A stretch of 64,000 nucleotides of DNA. It comes from Ostrinia nubilalis (lineage: Eukaryota; Arthropoda; Insecta; Lepidoptera; Crambidae). The position numbers were made by a program, and so were the translations under genes. Location of the stretch: positions 8,866,001-8,930,000 of the forward strand of contig NC_087096.1 of the NCBI RefSeq assembly GCF_963855985.1. Direction: 5' to 3'. Position 1 is the stretch's first letter. The number at the start of each line of letters is the position of its first letter. The notes beneath the pieces were generated by a model. That model had not been told where the DNA came from. It worked only from the letters and a program-made list of their open reading frames with translations, and did not search any database. This document shows, piece by piece, positions 25,986 through 37,420 of the stretch.

Positions 25986-27335
25986 TGTGCAAAAGTATAA
26001 ATTAATAAATAAATAAAAATAAAATTTCAATTTAAAAATTTAAAAACATTGCAAAAATATTCTTAGTTGCAAAAATGTTGGTTGAATCGTAGATTATTAC
26101 ACGAGTAGTGGGCAGCCCTATTTAATAAGATAAGACAATATTTTCCATGATCGATAAGTCTATAATGCAACCTAATATTGACGAAGACAAAAAACAAATT
26201 TCATTTCTTCTCCATAATCTTTTCTGGGGAGATAAAATTATGTTTGAGTGTTGTTTTACAATGAGGTACTGAATCTATAATCTTGGGTAAACTTCTACAT
26301 CCCTAATCTCGAATAATACAAGTATTTTGAGGGCCATTGAGCCCAAATATTGCCCCGTTTATTTGAAGATGCCGGTTTCGTTGCTACAGCGCTCTAATCA
26401 CAAATTGCAATTTGTTACGGTATCAAGGTGCTTTACAAAACTTTGTTAACGAGTACTTTTAATTGCTTTTCTGTTTTGGTTAAGTGTTCCAATCAACTTG
26501 TTCAAAATTACCCCCATTATAATTTATGATCCTACTGTGAAATCTGAAAGCAGATGCACGAAAATAATATTTATTTGCTTGTGAAATCATTCATTAAACT
26601 TTTTTTTATTAATAAGTAAATAACAAAATAACCTAATTAAACGACTGCTAGTAAGTCATATCTGATAACAACATTTTAGATCTGTTATTGTGTATGTCCA
26701 TTTGGAAATAAAGCAAGTTTAAATACACGTCTCTTTTATAATAAAGAAAAACCCTACTTGTGTTTTTTGTAATTAGTTTTTATTGACTGAATTTGAATGT
26801 TAATAAATAATCTAACTATTTTATTGCAAAATCAACACTTGTGTCACTCGTGCGTAAAAACTCGCCTACAAACGAAATCATAAACCATTATTAAAAGTAC
26901 ACGAATCATTTCCCCTAAAATTTTTGTTGGCTGAAAAAAAGAAAATACAATAAAAATCTTTTGTCCGTTTTTTGAAGAAACCTCTAATTGCTGTAAAGCA
27001 GGAAGCGTCGCCAATTAGCAAACCCAGTGACGTGGATAACCGCCCAGACCGGGGCACGGTGGGCTGAAAACCCACATTTCTGGACTTAATTGAACAGTGT
27101 TTAATATCTTGGATATTAATACGAACTACAAATAATATTTTTAGTATAAAAATGTATAACTTTAAATGATTAGAAACATTTTGGAATTAGGAAAACAACA
27201 AAAAAGAGAGGGCGTGCAAGATGCCTGGCAAAAGACTTGATGTTTTGAACATAATTATAAAAATGACCATGAAGCCTACTTCATATAAGACATATTGAAT
27301 TAATAGAATAATACTCAATATCCATTATCTACAGC

Positions 27336-27625
27336 AAAAATAAAACCGACTCCAAAAAACCTACACTGAAAAGTAGAAAAATAATTACTAATTACCTACT
27401 TATTTATTAGGACAAATTAATATTTATGTAGGTATACCATGAGTGATACTTCTGGAGTCGGTGCCAAGATTATGAAACATGTAAAGTTTGCCTGCACCGA
27501 CTCCAAAAGTATCAATCATGGTATACCTACATAAATATTAATAATTCGTCCTAATAAATAAGTAGGTAATTAGTAATTATTTTTCTACTTTTCAGTGTAG
27601 GTTTTTTGGAGTCGGTTTTATTTTT
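27336..27625. repeat. Long near-perfect inverted repeat (arms ~130 bp)
   Basis: The left arm (27336-27465) and right arm (27492-27625) are almost exact reverse complements, from AATAAAACCGACTCCAAAAA down to GGAGTCGGTGC. About 26 bases separate them. A transcript would fold into a long double-stranded stem. Confidence 0.85.
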
Positions 27626-27663
27626 TTTTATAAAATTTTACTTATTTCTTGCTTTTTAGTTAA

Positions 27664-28643
27664 CCTTTAACCGACGACGTGATTTTTTTGTCACGCCGTC
27701 TGCGATGTGCGGTCTGTGGGACCGCTATACTGTTTACTCAAAAAGTAATATTTTTTTGTACAAAAGTATATTGATTTTATATTTTTTGAGAACATTAAAG
27801 TATTACAAATAAACATACGTATAATTTGTGAGGAATCAATGTATATTATTTATTTAAATATGGCGAAAACGTGTTTGACGCTTAATTTCATTGAAATAAC
27901 ACTAGAGCTCAATAATACCTATATAACTTGTAAATTTTAATCAAAGCAAGAAAAACTATACTCCTTCCTAAATATAGTGAACATAATGAACAAAATAAAA
28001 ATAAATGACATGTACATTACATGCACAAAAAAATTTTTGACGTAGGGTAAACATTAGGCACAATCAGGACATTTTTTTTAACCGCATGCTAAGCATTTCC
28101 GGTATACATAGATAACACCTGTAAGATAATTTCATTTTCAATTTAGGTGGACTAAAATGTACGTCTTTTTTGCAGCTGGTGCAATGACATCAGGTTGATT
28201 TGGCATGTCAGGACTTAGAGTACATGTCAGTGTTTGCTTTACCACCCGTTTCGCGGTATTTTTTTACAGACTACCATATTTTACATAATATTATGTCCAA
28301 ATATCAATATATCATTAGGAAATGTTTTTTCCTAGGTTGTGGTGGCCCAGGATCCATAATTTTTACGAAAAATGAGTCGTCTAAAACAAAAACGCAAGTT
28401 TTAGTATGGTACAAAAATGTCACGTAGTCTGCGACGTACGGTCCCACAGACCGCTGTTGAACTTTAAATCGAATTATCTTATTAAAACTGCCCTCATCGA
28501 TATAACCGCTACCTGTAATGGCGTTTGGGCAACTAAACTGGAAGGTACTGAGACGCTCGGGACACGGAAGTAAGTAGAACATTGCGATCCAGAAATTTCA
28601 AAAACCGGAGCGGTCTGTGAGACCGCACCTCGTCGGTTAAAGG
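27664..28643. mobile_element. piggyBac-like non-autonomous element 2
   Basis: TTAA flanks at 27660-27663 and 28644-28647. Ends CCTTTAACCGACGACG and, inverted, CCTTTAACCGACGAGG. GGTCT..AGACC-type palindromes occur near 27711, 28440 and 28612. A 38-bp motif (TGTCACG..GTCTGCGA.GT.CGGTC...GACCGCT) is directly repeated at 27689 and 28418. No intact transposase frame. It is inserted in a host repeat that resumes after 28647. Confidence 0.8.
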
Positions 28644-28835
28644 TTAACTAATTATTACCTTGATGTTACCACTGAAGGTAGGCAGTACATTGAGACCATA
28701 TTCTTCATGTCTACTGTAAAATAATATTCCCTACAAAATACAGGTTACCATATAGGAAACCTAAAAAGACCTTAAACCGTCAGCCCACCTTAAAAACATG
28801 AAAAAATACAACTGTTGGTCTATTTGTAACTATAA

Positions 28836-29085
28836 TATTTAAAGAATTATCCTCCAACTCCTAAGCATTAAGGAGTTGTACCTACCATGACCAGTTCATC
28901 ATGATGAGATGATGAATATCTGATGTAAACACTTGAATAACTTTAGAAACTATACTTATCTATTTAAAAGAATTATCTTCCAACTCCTAAGCATTAAGGA
29001 GTTTTACCTTCTATCATCAGCTCATCAATATGAAATGATGATTTCCAGGAGCAAATACTTCAATAACTTAAGAAAAAGTTTGAAA
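28836..29085. repeat. Two-unit direct repeat, period ~127 bp
   Basis: Both units carry CCAACTCCTAAGCATTAAGG inside GAATTATC..CCAACTCC, then CAGTTCATCAT/CAGCTCATCAA, then a TTCAATAACTT-like end. It lies within a dispersed lepidopteran repeat. Confidence 0.7.
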
Positions 29086-29194
29086 AACGATATACGTGCC
29101 TATAAAATTTGAGGGTTGCCCTCGATTTCCCTAGGATCCCATCATCAGATCCTAACTTGGTGACAATGGGACCATCTCAGAAGTGTACCCTATC

Positions 29195-29325
29195 GAACAA
29201 AAAAAGAATTTTGAAAATCGGTCCACAATTGACGGAGTAATCGGTGAACATACATAGAAAAAAAAAATACATACAGTCGAACATATAACCTCCTCCTTTT
29301 TTGAAGTCGGTTAAAAAAAGTAAGG
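29195..29325 (+). repeat. Dispersed repeat 3' end (CCTCCTCCTTTTTTGAAGTC)
   Basis: AAATCGGTCCACAATTGACG and CCTCCTCCTTTTTTGAAGTC-GGTT form a tail typical of a common lepidopteran repeat. Related tails occur at 32300-32335 (+) and 60128-60175 (antisense). Confidence 0.5.
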
Positions 29326-30396
29326 TCTGCTTGTTTGCCTCCTGTCCTATTGCTTTATTTAAATGAACTTTATTTAAAAAAAAAAAGAACTGAACGCAGT
29401 CCGAGCTAACGAACGCAAAATGTAAAGGTTTTTATAATAATATTTTTTGAGTTGAAAATGTTGCTGTTAGGCCCACTGTGTGTAAGTACCTGTGGCTTAT
29501 TTTTTCATCCCCGAATTTCCTTTTCCGGAGTCCATTTTGATCGCGTTACGTACGGTATTTTATTCGAACTCAGCTTAAAAAAATACACCCACGATTGTTT
29601 TTAAAAAGAAAATTCATTTAGAGATAAATTATGAATAAACCACGAATGAACGTTAGCTCGGATTTCAGTAATAAAATGAGATGTAAAAAATAACGATGGT
29701 CTAATTTTTCTGGACTTTCATGCATACTCCTACATTTTTATTTTATTTATATTAATTTCCTGGTAGAGTACCGACTACCGTTTCTATCATATTTTCACAG
29801 TTGGTAGTTGTTTTGATCACTGATTAATGCCTGCCTTACCACTCCATGAATCCCAGTTCATGATAACATACTCTACATAATAAAAGTAAGATCTTAGAGA
29901 AAGAAATCACTTCTGGTTTATAATCGAGGTTGTGTAAGTCCCAAAAACCTACACGAAGTTATTTCGGCGACTCATTTACGAATTCATGTTGACCGAAACG
30001 AGAATATAAGTCATTCCATTTCACACTAACGACATTCGTAGTCCCCAATGGGCGAAATTTCCAAAACTATGTCACACCCGCGGAAACAAAAGTGCTTACA
30101 TAAACAACGTTGCTAAAATTACTTGAAAATAACGAGTTTACTCGGAGGACACTGTCGAAACAAACTTGGATCGTTTGTGGACGCGATAGGGACAGATGCT
30201 GCCAGAGATAGTATAGTGAACGGTGAAGCAGTAACCTAACTTTCTTTAAGTCTTTTTATAGCGCGAGCTTAAGGGTTACAACACAACCCTGGCGTCATTT
30301 AATACGATGATGATAATGATAAGACACGCCTTAGCCCTTTTATATGGCTAATCGGAACGACAACTTACTAACATAATCTACTATTTAGTTGGAAAT
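29326..30396. other. Gene-free stretch
   Basis: Nothing assigned. Confidence 0.4.
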
Positions 30397-30568
30397 GTGT
30401 TCTAGAAATTCCTAGAACACCATTTTATGGCAACTAGAAAATAATATATGTAGTTCGTGAAATATTTTTTAAATTGCATCTGCAAATGAACTTAGAATAA
30501 ACAAATAACGTCTATAAATATAACTAGTAACTAGAACCTCATGGGTTCTAGTTACTAGTTATATTTAT
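30397..30568. repeat. Pair of palindromes sharing the CTAGAAC motif
   Basis: GTGTTCTAGAAATTCCTAGAACAC-type near-palindrome at 30397-30420. A second, perfect 25-bp stem with a 5-base loop lies at 30514-30538 / 30544-30568, with inner arm CTAGTAACTAGAACC. The shared GTTCTAG/CTAGAAC core suggests one MITE or foldback unit. Confidence 0.55.
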
Positions 30569-32147
30569 TATAAATACATTTTAAAATAAATATTTACATT
30601 TGAACGCTTCAGCACTTAAGTTGTTATATTTTTTTTAATTAGCCGCTCATTTCAACCATTACAGACCTGAATATAGTAAAAGTGCTCTTTAAATGCTTAC
30701 TTAGAGAAAATAAGTAGATACTTACTGACTTTTTTTATTTTTTTATTCGACATTATTATTTAGTTTTTCATAAGGTGAGTCGTGGTGGAAATCATTCGGC
30801 TAAAACGAACGAACGAGTTCATTTCTTTTTTTTTCTTGAATTATCTAAACTCGAAAAACCCACCGGTTTCCTTTGACTGTTGGGATAGTTTCCTTAGCGC
30901 CCTCTCTTTATAATGCGACATAAAAGTCGCAAGTAATTTTGAAGAAACGAAAGTTTTGATATAAAATGACGCTCAGCTGTTATTGCTGATGCGATCGAAT
31001 CGGGGATAGATGGACAGGGGATAATTATTGTTGTCGGTTAGCAGGTTCATATTTATTTCAGTGTTTATGGTTTGATATGTGTATCTAACGAGTCTTCCTT
31101 TGTAAACAGTCATAGATGTTATCTAATACATTCTTACTCTATTCATAGCCTGCTTTTGATTTTAAGTCCTCCTTATATTGTGACTTTAAAGAAAAAAACC
31201 TGAATATTTATGCAAAATTAGAAACAATAATGTCTTTTTTTCTCACTACAAAATCATTTGCATTGGTGAATGTGATTTGTTCATTACTTTCCTCCAAGAA
31301 ACTGCTTAAGCATTCATAGGAAAAAAAGTTATCACAGATTATAACATGTAGGTATCTAGTTTATAAAAGAACACTAATTGAAAAACATATCTACGTTAAA
31401 CCTAAGCCTTCAAGTGCTCCACTGGCGAAGCGAACTCAAAAATAATTCCAGACTTCTTTCTCGAGAAATGAAGTGGAAAATCTGAAGATTAACCGAATTA
31501 ACTTAATAGGAACCATACAGGGCGGATGAGGTTTGGAGCTCAGCCAGAAAATTTTACAATATCTCGGTAACGGCTCCGGAAGAAAGCTCTAAAAAGCTCT
31601 ACATAATATCAGTACTTGCGATGAGCTCTTAAAATTTTAGTACAAAATTTCTTAACTGTTCCCCCACGTTATAAATTCATGACGGCTTAATTATGAAAAG
31701 TAAAAACTAGACAGGGGAATTGTTACTATTAAAAAGTTGAATAAACAAGAAACTTTAAACTTTTGGTACTGACCTGTCTGCTGCTATTTATGGTTCCAAC
31801 AGTCACTTACAAACTGGGTGCGTCCAATTTCAAACATAAGCTTACCAGTTATACTACTAGTTACCTTACAATTTTCCTTTTACCTATTACAAGACATACA
31901 AAGTCAATATCGCCAATTTGCTGTGGTTATATTATAAAAAATACTATAATTTTTATATAATCAGAGATTCAGGCAAAAACGAAGTCACGCCTTCGTTTTG
32001 TTTATTTATCCTAGTTTTAATTAAACCCAAACCAAAAATACGTTACAGCGATGATCTACAGTTCAACAATAAATAACCCTATATCGTACGCTTCACGTCA
32101 GTGCGCAATGATTTATCGTGTGAGAAATTCAACTCACGGGCGGGCCT
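30569..32147. other. Gene-free stretch
   Basis: A short LINE tail (ATTCGGCTAAAACGAACGAA) lies at about 30795-30815. Otherwise nothing assigned. Confidence 0.4.
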
Positions 32148-32490
32148 GCGTGATGGTGGGCGCCGCCTAAATAAGGCGGATAGGGAATTCTTTCGGTGTA
32201 CCTTGGTGCGGTTGAGTGCTGGCACTTGATGTCGATAGGATTTTGTTTCGTTTATTACAAAAATATTTTTTTAGTGAATAACAAAAACATTCAGTGGAAC
32301 ATAGAACCTCCTTCTTTTTAGACGTCGGTTAAAAACAATGCAATATTGCTTTGCGTGATGGCGGGCGCAACCTAAATAAGGCGTAGGTACCTATAAGGAA
32401 TTCTTTCGTTGTGCCTTGGTTGTGGAGTGCTGATATATTTGATATCGATAGGATTTTGTTTTATTTGTTACAAAAATATTTTTGTTTTGT
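32148..32490 (+). repeat. Two-unit direct repeat, period ~205 bp, within a dispersed element
   Basis: GCGTGATGGTGGGCGCCGCC at 32148 and GCGTGATGGCGGGCGCAACC at 32353. Both continue through CTAAATAAGGCG, GGAATTCTTTCG, CCTTGGT and GATAGGATTTTGTTT. A CCTCCTTCTTTTTAGACGTC-GGTT tail lies between them. Confidence 0.7.
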
Positions 32491-34411
32491 TTTGTTTGCA
32501 TGAAATAAACATCGGTTTTATTTAAATTTGTACATTTAAAAAAATTGAAGACACAGAATCATAGAATGTTTTACAAAAAAACTTAACCTTGGCCTATAGC
32601 GAATAAATTTTGTATATATTTTAACTATTGTTATATTTTACATATAACTATTTGTAGAGTGCAGAGCTTGTTAGCTAGAGGGGTCACATTTTTAATTTCG
32701 TCTCGGTTACTAATTTTTACACTGAAGCGCTTTTTCCTGCTTTCTAATTTTTATCATTTATGACAAAACAGCCTTCTCCGTTATGGTCCGTGTAAGAACG
32801 TTTTACTAGAAAACTATTTTTATATTACGATTGTGCGACAATATATTTCAATATGACTTGTTTACACCCTTCTTGTGTAACGCGTCGTAAATGCGATACA
32901 AATTCATCGATACCTTAACATCACTACCTGATTTGGGATGCCATAATAATGAAGCGCTTTTCGTGATAACGACTTGATGCGAGAAAAATAATGCGAATGT
33001 AATTATCACCTGAATGTGATTTTGAGAGCTGTTTTGTTTTTATACGGATTTCAACAAGGTTCCTATACATCTCATGGCTACCTTTAAGAATATCTCATGA
33101 ATATATAAAGTTATGTAATAAGTATAGAAAACTCTATTTTATTTTTATTCTAGTCAGAAATCGTAGAACTAAACCAGTCACTTTTCCGAAATTACATAAC
33201 CTCGGTCTTTGTTTTCGAAACATTCTAATACCCTTCAACTGGACCATGAAAGTCTTTCACAAAACCTAGAACTAAGTTCTAAGTAGTATCTATAGGACAA
33301 TGTAAACCAAACAAAGGCTCAATCTTTTACAAAACTTTCGCCAGTGTTATTTACTATTTCGGGACACTCTTTCTCGATTTGGACGGAAAACTTGTAAAGG
33401 ATAATCTATTTTATTGAGTCATGAATTAGTAAAGTTGTAAAGAGAAGCGTCGACCGCAGATGGCGCCCTTGGATATAGTTCCGAAGTTGACCATTGGGGT
33501 TCTTTGTGTCGGACACAAAAACCCTGGCAACAGTTTAAACTTAGACTTAGCAGAGGCTTCTGTAATTAATAATACTGTTGTCAGTCCGAGTTCACGCAGT
33601 TACGGCCAAAATCGTCTCTTAATATTCCTACTTCATAATAAACTTAGCGACTCGCCCCACTCCAGTCATAAATTAAACCCAGATCTTGCTAGAAAATTGG
33701 CCGAACTACAACAATCAACTGTTTCAGTACGTTTTACTTGATCTATAGAAGTACCTACCCTGTAACAATAAGTAGATTAAGATGGCGTGATAAATAAAAG
33801 CTACGATCCTGAGAATTTCTGTTTGTAAATGAAAGGGTTTATTACACAAGTACAATAATAATTTTTCATGCTTTGTAATTTCAAAGTTAAAGTCCATTGA
33901 GTGTTAGTCCTAACAAACAGTTAGTTTGAGAGTCTACCTGTAAAATTAAAGACAAATATTTGATGAAGGAGACAACTGATTAACTCACGTACATTTAATG
34001 GAAATCAAGTTTATACGGAACCCAATTAGATACCTACATAAATTCGTCATTGACTGCTTTTTTAGACCCAGTGAATCCCACTCGGTGACATATGGTAGCG
34101 CTTATCCCTCCAAACTACTGCAATTTCAGAGATCCAATTGAGGGATTGAAATAAAGGAGAGAAGGTTAGTAGATATTTCATTTCAAATGAAATAATTTTA
34201 CAGAGATTTATAGGTGATATATTGAAATATGGGTGGACTATCAGAACTTCCCTTGTTGATTTGTTTCTTGTGAGTTTCGTAGTTTTTTGTTTTGGGTTCA
34301 TTTGGGGGCCTATGGACTTAGGCATGATTTTAAGGTAGATCTGTTGTCAATTTTAATACAACGCAATACAAGTATTTTTCTTGGATATTAAACATACTAC
34401 TTGAAACATTA
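32491..34411. other. Stretch with one unassigned open frame (33430-33741)
   Basis: The frame at 33460-33741 (+) ends SSHKLNPDLARKLAELQQSTVS and has a GTTTCA|GTACGT sequence near its end that could be a splice donor. CGACCGCAG just before the ATG could be an acceptor. No domain recognised; possibly an isolated exon, or chance. Confidence 0.3.
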
Positions 34412-34628
34412 TCTATAGGTACTAATATTATAAAGAGGTAAAGTTTGTGTGTTTATGTATTTAAATTTGTTAAATTGTAAGGGGTAATCTCGGGATCTAC
34501 TGAACCGATTTTAAAAATTATTTCACTAATAGAAAGCTACATTATGGCTGAGTGTCATAGGTTATATAAAAACCGAAAAGTTCCACGCGGGCGAAGCCGC
34601 GGGCGGAAAGCTTATTATAAGCTTTCCG
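34412..34628 (+). mobile_element. Dispersed element 3' end with CG-rich hairpin
   Basis: Contains CTGAACCGATTTTAAAAATT, a GCGGGCGAAGCCGCGGGC hairpin (34588-34605) and a perfect 25-base palindrome centred on 34616 (CGGAAAGCTTAT inverted). The hairpin-near-end layout resembles lepidopteran Helitron or related 3' ends, but the terminal CTAG is not seen. Confidence 0.45.
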
Positions 34629-37317
34629 TGGAAGTTAGTTAGCTTAGTTAATTATAGGAACGTATTTTTAAATCGTTATTGTAAACATTTCCCATTCCAC
34701 CTGGGTTCCCAGAGATAAACTTTCTTAGGGCTAAAATCTTTCAGAGTATTTTCCATTCGCCACTCATTAGTTATAAACTTTGAATTATTAAGATTATCTT
34801 ACTATCGAAATGCAAACTATGAGTTAGATACCTGCCTTTAAACATTAAAGCTCTACCTTCCCGACTTACTGTAAAAACTCCACCTTATGAAACTCAATAT
34901 TTCTCGCCCCCAATAAAGACTTGTCGTGAGAGGACTGTCACTCGGCAACACATTGACTGTGACAGTTTTATTGAATCCAACGAGGCGGAAACGAAGTTAG
35001 AATCTTATTTGTATCTTCTAGGGTACAATTACAAACCTAGTTTACGGCACTTCTGGATTTGATGTTTTGCATGTTCTTTGAAACTCCTTAACGTGTGTGG
35101 GCAAAATGCTAAATCTAAGGTGCCCCTATTAATTGTTTAACTATAATAATTTACTATTTAACTAGCTACATATGATTTCACCTGAGTAGAGTTTGATAAA
35201 AGTAGCCAAACTTATCACCTTTACTTTTATCTCAAGTGCTATTTTTATGTAGTTACCTAAAAGCTGTAAAATTGAAAAGATACATTATGTCAGTTTTGAA
35301 AATCCATCCACAATATTTTTTTCCATGAAGAATGAGAATATCATCCTAGACAAACTATCACTTTATGACATAAGGAAGATATCGATTTTCCAATGATGAT
35401 TTCCAATGATGCTTGGTTAATATTGATTTGGTTTCCAATGATGAAGTAAAATAGATGAAAGCGTGATTTAAAAAAATAGATTAACTAATATTCAAAAGCG
35501 TTAACCAAATTCGGTAATTAACCGGTGCTAAGTAGGTACATATCTATATCTACACCGGCACCCCGTCGGAAATATAAGCCGAGGGTGATAAATGGTCCCC
35601 CACCGGGGTTCCCAATGTCTCCGAAGGGGTTGCTTTGTTTACTTTGGAAATTTCCAAATTCCAAGTAATTGTGTTATCCTTTCTCTATTTTTAAAGCTCA
35701 TTGACGGGACGAGACAAGGTTGAAGAGGGAAAAAGTTATGAAGGTGTTTTGACTGCTTTATTTTTAGACGGTTAAAAATAGGCTATAAACAGTATCAGGG
35801 AATATTTTTGCACCTACGCAGCTACCTATCTAAAATGTATACTACATTTTATGGAAAAACACACGTCAAACAACAAAAAATACCCTATCTTTAAACGTGT
35901 TTCATTATACTTTTTATCGATTTCTGTCAGGTTCTTTTTAATTTGAATTTTAACAAAATTAATGTCTAGAATACGAGTATAATTAAAATTAAATATAGTC
36001 AATATTGATTCCGAATATAAAGTTTGAGTAAGTTTTACTTAGGGTAGCTTACTAAAAGTGTATTTTAATTTTTAAAATCAATCTAAAGTAATAATTGCTT
36101 ATCCCTAAGTTAAAACTTTACAGGTGGTCTTGAAATATTCTTTTGCTCAAATGTTTTCCAGTTTTCTCTCAGGTCTTCATATTGTAACCGTGGATCTAAT
36201 TAAGAGCACAGTTTCACAAAACTTTTTCGCGAAATGAAGATTTCTTTTCAGCTGTAATGAAAAGACTGAATACTAAAAACTGACCGTGTAAGCTAATGAA
36301 ATAAAAATATATTCTAGTTATTTTATGAGCGAAAACAGACTATGACTTTTTTAGTTTTATTTATTCTGTGCTTTTATTTCTTAGTTTGCTCAGAAAATTA
36401 ATTCCAAACGATATGATATTAGACCTGATCTTATTAAGGGCATTAAAAAAAACTTGTAATTAATATAACAATATCAGAAGAGGCAAGCAAGTATCTACTA
36501 AGTATCAATTTCTTGTATCGCCACATGAGAAATAAGAGCAACAATTTACCGTCTTAATGAAATAAACGACGCGTAAGAAACGGTTTCGCTTACGCCAACG
36601 TACCAGTATAAGTACATTGTTAACTTGGGTACTAAAAAAAGAACAGCCCAAACGTACCTACGTCAAAAACGGTATATGAACTGAAAAGCGACAAAATCTC
36701 CCAGATTAACTATGAACTTATAAACCTCAAAACATTTTTCATAGGTTACAAAAGGTTATGCTTAGTTTTATCGTATATCTTTGGACGTGAGCTTCCTTTA
36801 TGGCTCTCCAGGAAATATCTCGAAAATTACAGATAAGAATAATTTTATAAATACTAATGTGGTAAAGCAATACCTCATGGCAATTCGAATCAACACTAAG
36901 CACAGCTCCAAATGATTTTGTGGCCCGAATTAACTCTACAATGACCGTTCAACATAGAAGTATTCTTGACTGAATAAGAAATAAATGAGACCTAGAGTTG
37001 TATGGGAGAATAGGTAAGGTAAAACCACCAAAGCTAGTCCATTAAATTAAATAGTCTCAAAATAGCTCAAAACGTAATTGGATTCGCGAAACAAACATTC
37101 AATAGAACCTAGTCTAAAATGTATGGAATACTTGATTGTTTTTTCCCGTTTTGAATGTTGGCCCAGTTGTAACAGATTTTCATATTCATGAATTCCAAAT
37201 AAATCGTTTGAAAGTTAACTACTTCCAATTCAAATTTAAATCACACATGGCGCGCGTGTTTATTTATAATTTCTTTTATTAAAGCCTATAAATATTATTC
37301 TGATGCTTAATCAATAA
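34629..37317. other. Gene-free stretch
   Basis: Nothing assigned. A GC-richer block at 35545-35640 (ACACCGGCACCCCGTCGG ... TCCCCCACCGGGG) is a possible conserved non-coding segment. Confidence 0.35.
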
Positions 37318-37420
37318 TACTGTACAGTTTCATCAAAATCCGTCCAGTAGTTTTTGCGTGAAAGAGTAACAAACATCCATCCTTACAAACATTAACATTT
37401 TTGATATTAGTAGAATGTAG
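37318..37420 (-). repeat. Dispersed repeat fragment, antisense copy
   Basis: GTTTCATCAAAATCCGTCCA then GCGTGAAAGAGTAACAAACA is the reverse complement of the sequence at 5165-5285. Confidence 0.55.

Noticed and set aside
28200..28582. Two open frames inside the second piggyBac-like element, considered as transposase remnants
   Set aside because: Neither shows the catalytic aspartates or a clear cysteine-rich C-terminus, and they overlap on opposite strands. A few cysteines in another frame near 28050-28160 are too weak to call.
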